A stretch of 32,064 nt of DNA from Rubrivivax sp. (GTDB lineage Bacteria; Pseudomonadota; Gammaproteobacteria; Burkholderiales; Burkholderiaceae_C): NCBI GenBank assembly GCA_018780805.1, contig JADMJD010000086.1:1-32064 (forward strand), read 5' to 3'. Each line of letters opens with the position of its first letter. The stretch's first letter is position 1. The notes beneath the pieces were generated by a model. That model saw only the letters and a program-made list of their open reading frames with translations. It ran no database searches and was not told the origin of the DNA. The position numbers were made by a program, and so were the translations under genes. Positions 31,412-32,064 of this stretch are shown in pieces.

Positions 31412-32056
31412 ATGCTGCGGATCGAACAACTCAAGAAGTCCTTTGGAGATACCCCGGTTTTCAGCGGGGTGGACCTGCACCTGGCACGCGGCGAGTTCGT
31501 CGCGCTGCTCGGTGAATCGGGCGTCGGCAAGTCCACGCTGCTGAACTGCATTGCCGGGCTGGAAGCGGCCGACAGCGGCAGCGTGCACATCGCCGGCACC
31601 GACCTGGCCACGCTGGACGACGACGCCCGCGCGCGGCTGCGCCGCGGCACGCTGGGTTTTGTGTTCCAGGCCTTTCATGTGCTGCCGCACCTCAGCGTGG
31701 CAGAAAACATCGAGTTGCCGCTGCGCCTGCTGGGCCGGCCCGATGCCGCGCGGGTGAACGCGGTGCTCGACGCGGTAGGCCTGCAAGGCCTGGGCGGCCG
31801 GGCGCCGGCGCAGTTGTCGGGCGGGCAATTGCAGCGGGTGGCCATTGCCCGCGCCGTGGTGCACGCCCCGGCACTGATCCTGGCCGACGAACCCACGGGC
31901 AACCTGGACCCGACGACGGCCGAACGTGTGCTCTCGGTGCTGCTGGCCCAGGTGCGTGACACCGGCGCGGCCTGCCTGCTGGTCACCCATTCCGAGGCTG
32001 CGGCGAAACGCGCCGACCGTGTGCTGCGGCTGGGCCCGGACGGCATCCGCGCGTGA
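31412..32056 (+). CDS. ABC transporter ATP-binding protein (LolD/MacB type)
   Basis: ATPase of 214 residues. Walker A is LLGESGVGKSTLLNCIAGL at about 33-50, Q-loop GFVFQAFHVLPHLSVAENI, signature QLSGGQLQRVAIARA, Walker B LILADEPTGNLDP and the H-loop LLVTHSEAAAKRADRV. The LPHLSVAENIELPLRL segment and short length place it in the LolD/MacB/FtsE (MacB-like) group, which pairs with FtsX-type permeases for lipoproteins, antibiotics or mechanotransmission. Its stop overlaps a GTG (GTGA) that probably opens the permease gene, cut by the window end. The cargo cannot be told from here. Confidence 0.93.
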   Translation: MLRIEQLKKSFGDTPVFSGVDLHLARGEFVALLGESGVGKSTLLNCIAGLEAADSGSVHIAGTDLATLDDDARARLRRGTLGFVFQAFHVLPHLSVAENIELPLRLLGRPDAARVNAVLDAVGLQGLGGRAPAQLSGGQLQRVAIARAVVHAPALILADEPTGNLDPTTAERVLSVLLAQVRDTGAACLLVTHSEAAAKRADRVLRLGPDGIRA

Positions 32057-32064
32057 GGTCCCAG
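32053..32064 (+). CDS. Possible permease start, cut by window end
   Basis: GTG AGG TCC CAG overlaps the stop of the ABC ATPase gene as GTGA, the usual layout for its FtsX-type permease. Only four codons are visible, so this rests on context alone. Confidence 0.25.

Overview
The window is a high-GC chromosomal segment that fits a betaproteobacterium of the order Burkholderiales. The grounds are protein types (QueG, TsaE, AmiC, MutL, gmk-rpoZ, SpoT, GreB with an acidic N-terminal extension, a small AT-hook-like H-NS protein, DUF4148 proteins, an orphan Bug/TctC receptor) and a PEP-CTERM protein, which points to an exosortase-bearing lineage such as the Rubrivivax/Leptothrix group. The genus cannot be fixed from the sequence alone. 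No tRNA, rRNA, CRISPR array, insertion sequence or prophage gene was seen, and no stretch above about 175 bp lacks a gene.

Left part (1-8.6 kb): a truncated xerD behind an orphan tricarboxylate-type receptor gene, a chalcone-isomerase-like periplasmic protein, an AEC carrier, then queG head-to-head with the coupled run tsaE-amiC-mutL, which ends stop-to-stop against a PAP2-type membrane protein. Middle (8.7-16 kb): gmk-rpoZ with a clear bidirectional terminator, a heavy-metal-type two-component pair facing two tandem DUF4148 genes across a CopR/CusR-like operator, then spoT convergent with greB, which is coupled to the queuosine-precursor transporter yhhQ. The gmk, rpoZ, spoT and greB genes all concern GTP/ppGpp metabolism or RNA polymerase.

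Right part (16-32 kb): an H-NS-like gene, a cobalamin-binding-type protein without signal peptide, threonine aldolase, a TetR regulator with a NemR-type operator inside its own promoter and a coupled alpha/beta hydrolase, a DUF4397 lipoprotein divergent from an orphan OmpR-type regulator, an SDR epimerase, two unrecognised coupled genes, a VasI-like protein, a lipoprotein hydrolase, a Tat-exported PhoD phosphatase, rluF-MFS-miaA, a PEP-CTERM protein and an ABC ATPase whose permease begins at the edge.

Most genes are ordinary housekeeping or common accessory genes, and I do not see a convincing new multi-gene defence or mobile system. The points most worth a second look are regulatory: the NemR-like box, the CopR-like box, the CATGC cluster before the orphan regulator, a strong hairpin touching the rluF start codon, and the structured AT-rich spacer between yhhQ and the H-NS gene. 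The uncharacterised pair at 23317-24563 is the best candidate for unknown function.
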